64,000 nucleotides of DNA from Ceratotherium simum simum. Its lineage: Eukaryota > Chordata > Mammalia > Perissodactyla > Rhinocerotidae. Positions 58,199 to 64,000 of the stretch are shown here, in pieces. Within the stretch, counting starts at the first letter, position 1, and the number at the start of each line of letters is the position of its first letter. The stretch is from the NCBI RefSeq assembly GCF_000283155.1, contig NW_004454166.1, positions 3,727,252 through 3,791,251 on the forward strand, written 5' to 3'. The notes below the pieces were generated by a model, which was not told the origin of the DNA, searched no databases, and was given only the letters and a program-made list of their open reading frames with translations. The position numbers and the translations under genes were made by a program.

Positions 58199-58409
58199 CA
58201 GGCCGGCCCCGTGGCTTAGCGGTTGAGTGCACGTGCTCCACTGCTGGCGGCCCGGGTTCGGATCCTGGGCATGCACCGACGCACCGCTTCTCCAGCCATG
58301 CTGAGGCTGCGTCCCACGTACAGCAACTAGAAGGATGTGCAGCTATGACATACAACTATCTACTGGGGCTTTGGGGGAAAAAATAAATAAATAAAAATAA
58401 AAAAAAAAA
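58199..58409 (+). repeat. ERE1-type SINE, complete
   Basis: The body GGCCGGCCCCGTGGCTTAGC, the GGTTCGGATCC box and the CAACTATCTACTGGGGCTTT 3' end are all present, followed by an AAATAAAT/poly-A tail. The target-site duplication is AAGAATGTCTGGCA at 58185-58198 and 58410-58423. This is the best reference copy in the window. Confidence 0.93.
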
Positions 58410-59499
58410 AAGAATGTCTGGCAGGAGAAGGTCTAGGCCATCCCTCTACCCCTAACACATGCGAGAAGATGTCTGAAGGAAAGCACAGGCCTGCAGAGAG
58501 AAGGCTGAGATGGGAGATGGAGACAGAGACACAAGAGAGTCATGACTTCATCTGCCCCTGTCCTTTTCTGTTGTGGCTGCCAGTTTCCTCTTTTTCTTTT
58601 TCTTTTTGTTGCTTAAGATCTTTTGAGTTGGGTTTCTTTCTCTTGTAATTCAAAGCATCTCGACCACCCTGAGGCTTCAGGAGGCAATGTTCCTCCTCCC
58701 TGGCCGCTCATACAGGGGATCCAGATTTTGAAATCAGCTTGAACTCTCCCGTATTCTTCCCAAACATCCCTTTATACTTTCTACAAATAAGGAAAGAGGT
58801 CCAGAGATGGGTCACACAGCAGATTAGTGACAGAGACCGGACTAGAAGAGAGGTCTCCTGCCTCAGAGCTCAGAAGGAACAGCCTACTCTCATTTCATGA
58901 AATCAACTGTAAGCTCCTCTCATTGGAGAGGGGGTGCCTTATGTCCTTAGTGTGCCATTTGGCACTTGGGGCGATATTGAGATACACAAAGGGGAGGTTC
59001 ACGTCCTCTGGGAACTCTCAAGCTGGTCTGGGCCACCATGGCTTCCTAGATCCTGCTGGTTTAACTTAAAAAGTGGGATATTCAGATGAACTGGGAGCAC
59101 AGGACACCCAAACTAAAGGGCAGAGGATTTCAAGCCTGCTAAGGCTCACTCTCCTTCTTCCTAGTTTTTTCAGTTTGGGTAGTATAACACCTCTCTAGGA
59201 TCTCCCATGTCCTCCTCAAAAGACCATCAGGAGACAGTTGGCATCTGTCTCTGGCCCAGAGAATTTTTAGAGGCTCCTTGTGGCCAGGACACTATAATTA
59301 GATGAACATGAGATCCTTCGCCCTTCCCCTGTAGGTAGGAAGGACTTATGCAAGGCTGGTGCTTGCCTCACTTAGGCAAGTGGAGGCTGCACTGGCGGCG
59401 ATGGGGAATCTGCTTGCCTCTAAGAGCTACCCTTCACCAGGAGCGGATGGAGACCTGATCCTCTGCAATGTCCGTGATCCACCCTGCCCCCCACCTTCC

Positions 59500-60098
59500 C
59501 ATTCTCCACCTCCCTGCCCATTACACAGACAAACTGAAAAGTCACTGGCAGTGTTTTCTTGTAGTAAAATACAGTTTTAATTGTTGTAGGTATCGAAGGA
59601 AATTCAAACAAAAGCTACTGGCAATACAGCACATGAGAAATACGGCTTCTGGTGTTATCTTCACTTCTCCAACTGTGAGAATATGCTCACAGGCTGTCTC
59701 TCCTCCTCCCTCTCAAGCTGATTTCTCCACATGCTTGGGTTACTTTAGAAAATTTTTTTTACTATTTTCGAATATTTCGTTTTGTTTGTTTTCACTTCAA
59801 CTTTTGTTATGAATGGCCGACTTTAAACACACCAGGGACTCAGGATTTATCCTCTACCGTTTCTGCTTTGGAGGAATTTCTCGAGGTTTCTTAATTTATG
59901 ATCAATTTTTCAAATGTCTCGTGGATACTGGAAAACAGAAGTGGATTCTGCTTTTTGTGCACGTGAATCTGTGTGTGAGAGTGTGCGTATGTGTGTGAGA
60001 ATGAGTGTATGTGTGTGCATCCTTAATCTTGGTAGTCATCCTTGCTTGTTTTTAGACTGCTTGATCTGCCAAAGAGATCTGGATTAAGCTCTCCCCAG
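59500..60098 (+). repeat. Large inverted repeat, left arm
   Basis: This arm matches the reverse complement of 61082-61660 over its whole length. Shared blocks, in order, are CATTACACAGAC (59519), AACAAAAGCT-type (59607), ATATGCTCACAGGCTGTCT (59680), AAGCTGATTTC (59715), TTATGAAT and TTTAAACACAC (59807-59831), TCTGCTTTGG (59862), GTGGATTCT (59941), a GT-rich run, and GACTGCTTGATCTGC then ATTAAGCTCTCCCCA (60055-60097). Identity looks roughly 70-80 per cent by eye. Family unknown. Confidence 0.85.
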
Positions 60099-60178
60099 GG
60101 TGGCTGTGTTTCTGTTGAATTCTCTCATCAAATGTGGATGCTGTTGTTTTGGATGGAGAACTCTAAATCTGCATGTGA

Positions 60179-60215
60179 ACGTGTGTGTGCGCGCACGCGC
60201 GCATGTGTGTGTATA
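60179..60215. repeat. Alternating purine-pyrimidine tract (Z-DNA type)
   Basis: About 37 bases of uninterrupted alternation made of GT, GC and AC steps (GTGTGTGTGCGCGCACGCGC then GCATGTGTGTGTATA). CG-containing alternation of this length is the classic Z-DNA-forming pattern. It lies in the loop of the large inverted repeat. Confidence 0.9.
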
Positions 60216-61081
60216 AAATTAAACTTGTACAGGTCTCCTACAAACAGGCCACATGGGCGTGCGCTCCATATCTTCTGCGCTTTTTTTTTCCCTTTGTGCT
60301 TTTCCAGAACATGTGATTAAAGGGAAATTTGAGCCAAGGAGAAGGGGGAGTGAGTGAGTGGCAGCCTATTGAAAACTCTCAATTTGTCTTGACCACAAGG
60401 GAATCTTCCTGGCTGCCCAGGGGAAAAGCAAGGCTCCCCTGCGACGAGGCGACTGGGTAGGGCAGACCAGCCCGGAGGAACGGTACAGGACCTTAACGAG
60501 GCACTGAGTCTAGTCGGGCAGGCGGCAACCAAGGGAAGAGTGACAGATGACATGCAGGCAGTCAGCCTTGGAGAGTGTAACGAGGAGCAAGATGTTTCAA
60601 CAGACAAAGAGCAGTGGTGGGTACTTGAAAAGCAGAGACAGCCACTTTAGGAGCTTTGTGTGGAGCAAACACTCCTCCACTGGGCTCAGTTTGGGCCAGA
60701 GGTTCCAGTCTTGGAAGGGGGAATGATAAAAGGGACTGGGATCAGGCGGAGGAATTGTGGACAACACAGGGGACCAGTGCAGCAGCCTAGATGCGGGAAC
60801 AAGGCAGAACCTAGTTGTCAGCCCCCCGGAGGCTGAGTCCCAGAGAGGGAGGCTGGGACTGCTTAACATCCAGCTGTCTGAGGGCAAGACTGGCGCAGAC
60901 AGAGCCACAGTCTGCAGCTGGGGGACTGCTTCTTGGGATCAGAGAGAATCTGCCCAACCTTGCTAGCCCTCAACCCTAACTCACAGGGTCCAGGAAGTCA
61001 GTGTTACTTTTTAGCTCTAGGATGAGGTAAGGAGGGTGGTGAAGGCCAGAGGATGTGTTTCCGGGGAAACGGGGAAAGCAG

Positions 61082-61660
61082 TGGGGAGAGCTTAATCACC
61101 TCTATCTGACTTTGCAGATCAAGCAGTCAAAAATAAAGATGAACTGCCAGGGTTAAATATACACACACATACACATACACTCACAAATTCACATGCACAA
61201 AAGAATCCGCTTCTGTCTTCCAGTCTCCGTGGGACATTTATAAAATTAATCAAAAAATAATTAATAAATTCCCCAAAGCAGAGAAAGCATTTATTCGTAG
61301 GACAAATTCTTTATCCATAGTGTGTTTAAAATCAGACATTCATAATACAAGTCTAAGCAAAAACAAAACAATACAAAACACAAAACAAAACATTTTCTTA
61401 GAGTAATCCAAGCATTTGGGGAAATCAGCTTGACAGAGGCGAGTGGGCATAGACAGCCTGTGAGCATATTTTTAAAGTTTGAGAAGCAGCAGAGACAATG
61501 CCAGAAGCTGAATCTCTCTGGTACTTGATTGGCAAAATAGCTTTTGCTCGAATCCCCTTTGATACCTGTAACAGTTACAGCTGTATTGTGCTGCAACAGA
61601 AAACCCGATGGTGATTTGTAAGATGTCTGTGTAATGGAGGAGATTAGGTTGTAGGAGTTT
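61082..61660 (-). repeat. Large inverted repeat, right arm
   Basis: Reverse-complement partner of 59500-60098, with the low-complexity GT run and T-rich run in matching places. The inner ends are about 980 bases apart. It could be an inverted local duplication or two insertions of one old repeat in opposite orientation. Confidence 0.85.
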
Positions 61661-62379
61661 CATTCCTGATGACTGGTGGATTGACCCTCTCAGGTAAAAA
61701 AGCCAAAATGCAGGGGAAATATATCTTCCTAGGTGCATTTATGAGCTGGCAAGAGAGTAAGAGATTCTCAGACCAAAACACCTCGTGAACAGAGGAACTC
61801 AGCGGGGGAACTGGAGCACTACAGCCAGCTGTTGCTCAGAGGACATTTATTGAACCACGTGCACTTGCGCGTGTGTTACCTGGCCTCACAGAGTACAGGG
61901 AATCACAAAGTACAAAGATCAGGGTCATCCACGGCCCCCGACACCTCCCCATAAAGAGGAGACCCCTTGGGGTCTACACCCTCAGTGTAGTAGTAACTGC
62001 ATCTACTTACTAACCACGATCAACCTACCGACCTACTACCTACTAACCCCATCAACCACCAGGGGGTTGTAAGAACTTGGGTGCTGAGCAAAAAAGGAAG
62101 AAGAATGTCATTGCCAAGAATCTGGAAACACAAGCCATCCCTCATGTAGTTTGAAGCCCAAATTCATATTTCCTGTGTGTTCTAAACAGTAAATAAATTA
62201 AAAAAAATCCAAAACAGCTCAAGCCAATAATTTAAGTTGGAGTAGTCTGTGACTGGTGGTGGTACAGATTGCAAGGACAAGTGCAAATCTTCCATAGAGG
62301 AACCTACTTTCATCTCAGAGCTGAAAGAATTTCCACAACTAAAATCTCAAGGAAAATGCACAGCTTTCGATAAAAAGTA

Positions 62380-63620
62380 ACTATACTTATACAGAGGCAC
62401 TATAAATGAGAAACAACAGACAGCAGAAATAGACCCACAAGAATTCAAATGCTGGAATGATCATATACAAACAGACTATGGAATAACTATGATTGCTATG
62501 TTATTGTTTAAAGAAGACCAAATTGAAAAAACATACATTGGAAACAAGGAACTATAAAGGGAGACCAAGCAGATTTGAAAAAGATCCAAATACAACTGCT
62601 GGAAATGAAAAATGAAGCAATTGAAATTAAAACTTAAGGAAACAAGAAACAATTAGAAAATGAAATTTAAAAATTAATTCCATTTCCAATAACATAAAAA
62701 TTTACCTAGAAATAAATTTAACGAATGTTATGAAAGCCTCCTACCTATAAAAACTACAAAACATCGTTGAGAGAAATTAGAGACCTGAATAGACAGAGAA
62801 GTATACCATGCTCATGGATTAGAATAATTAATATTGTAAAGATGTCAATTCTCCCAAAACTGATTTAAAGATTTAATGCAATTTCAATAAAAATTCTAGC
62901 AGGCTTTTTGGGGATATTGACAAACTATCTGTATATTTACTTGGAACCGTAAAGATCTTAGAAGGGACAAAACAATGTTGAAGAAAAAGGACAACATTGG
63001 ATAGCTGACTGCATGATTTTAAGACTTAAAGTGCAGTAATCACGACAGTGATATTGGCATTAAGATAGACAAATAGACCAAAGTAAAAGAACAGAGAATC
63101 CAGAAATAAACCCACAAATATACAGTCAAATGATTTTTGACAAAGGTACCAATGTAGTTCAATGGGAAAAGAAAAGTTTTTTCCACAAATCATGCTGGAT
63201 CAATTGAATGTCAGTATGGAAAAAATTGAACCTTGATTCATTACATCTTACACAAGAATTAATTCGAGATGGCTTAAAGATTTAAATGTGAAAGCTAAAA
63301 CTATAAAGCCAGTAGAAGAACATGTAGGAGAATATCTTTGTGACTGACAGCAGGCAAATATTTTCTAGACAGAGCACAAAAAGAACTAATTATTAAATAA
63401 AAAAATTTAAAACTACTGCTCTTTGAAAATAACATTGAGAAAATAACAGTCAGAGCAAAAATATTTAACAAATACACATCTGACAAAGGACCCATATCCA
63501 GGTTATATAGATAACTCCTTAATAAATCATTAATAAATCATTAATAAAAGATTTGGACAAAAGACTTAGACACGTCACAAAAAATGATACGCAAATGAAT
63601 AACACACCCAGATGCTCCAC
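62380..63620 (+). mobile_element. Old L1 fragment, sense, broken
   Basis: From about 62650 the text follows L1 ORF2 (AATTCCATTTCCAATAACAT; AGATGTCAATTCTCCC; GATTTTTGACAAAGGTACCA; CAAAGGACCCATATCCAGG), with many stops and indels. From 62380 to 62640 the AAATACAACTGCTGGAAATG segment looks like L1/HAL1 ORF1-type sequence. No ORF longer than 64 codons survives. Confidence 0.75.
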
Positions 63621-63890
63621 ATTTCTTTTGAGTTAAGGAGATCGTGATCAGTGCTCAAGGAGCCCTCAGCTGCTAGAATTTGCAAGGCAGAGCTCTGGAG
63701 AGGAAGGAGCTATGCAGAGAGTTCTAGAAATATGCACAGGGGCCATTTGAGTCTTTAGCTGAATACTAATTGATGCCCACATAGACTGAAACCCCACTAG
63801 GCCTGCAAGAACAGCTCGGGAGGAAAGAAAAATGACTGAGAAGCTATTTTTATTTATTATTTATAACTTTTATTTAAAAAATATTTTTAG

Positions 63891-64000
63891 GGGCCGGCCC
63901 TGTGGCTTAGTGGTTAAGTGTGCGCACTCCGCTGCTGGCGGCCCAGGTTCGGATCCTGGGCGCGCACTGCCGCACCGCTTCTCCGGCCATGCTGAGGCCG
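63891..64000 (+). repeat. ERE1-type SINE, cut by the right edge
   Basis: It starts GGGGCCGGCCCTGTGGCTTA, with the GGCGGCCCAGGTTCGGATCC promoter box, and runs to CATGCTGAGGCCG at the last base. It closely resembles the complete copy at 58199. Confidence 0.92.

Noticed and set aside
59500..61660. Inverted arms as a pair of retroviral LTRs
   Set aside because: LTRs of one provirus are direct repeats. These are inverted, and no retroviral coding sequence lies between them.

Overview
The window is vertebrate nuclear DNA from a placental mammal. Six copies of a tRNA-derived SINE of the equine repetitive element (ERE) type point to a perissodactyl, most likely an Equus species. That assignment rests on recognising the SINE by eye, not on a database match.

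The only protein-coding gene I can support is the 3' half of COL15A1 (collagen type XV alpha-1 chain) on the plus strand. Twenty-one coding exons lie between 433 and 35705. They join in frame with no break: 1749 bases, encoding 582 residues plus a TAG stop. In order they encode collagenous Gly-X-Y segments broken by short non-collagenous interruptions (433-22357), the NC1 trimerisation domain (23698-24033), a proline/serine-rich hinge (to 24829), and the endostatin-like (restin) domain in the last three exons (28564-28749, 34319-34434, 35492-35705). The 3'UTR follows, with an ATTAAA signal at 36468. If the human 42-exon structure is kept, these are exons 22 to 42; upstream exons lie before the window.

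The introns hold MIR, L2, MER5A and L1 debris. The intron inside the endostatin domain carries a 4.6-kb L1 in the sense orientation, with matching 14-bp target-site duplications and a younger ERE SINE nested inside it.

From about 36.5 to 64 kb I see no gene. In human, the next gene after COL15A1 is TGFBR1, and this stretch is consistent with that intergenic interval; no CpG-rich TGFBR1 promoter is reached. It contains a HAL1-like fragment interrupted by an ERE, a 54-bp minisatellite (46693-47050) that is open on both strands, an antisense L1 3' end (50706-52015), several unassigned old repeats, a large diverged inverted repeat (about 59500-60098 against 61082-61660), and an old sense L1 block at the right edge.

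The items most worth a second look are the inverted repeat with a Z-DNA-type tract in its loop, the possible vestigial hinge exon in the COL15A1 intron at 25724, the minisatellite, and the nested L1/ERE locus. I found nothing I can defend as a new biological system. No searches were run. Repeat family names and edges are by eye and approximate.
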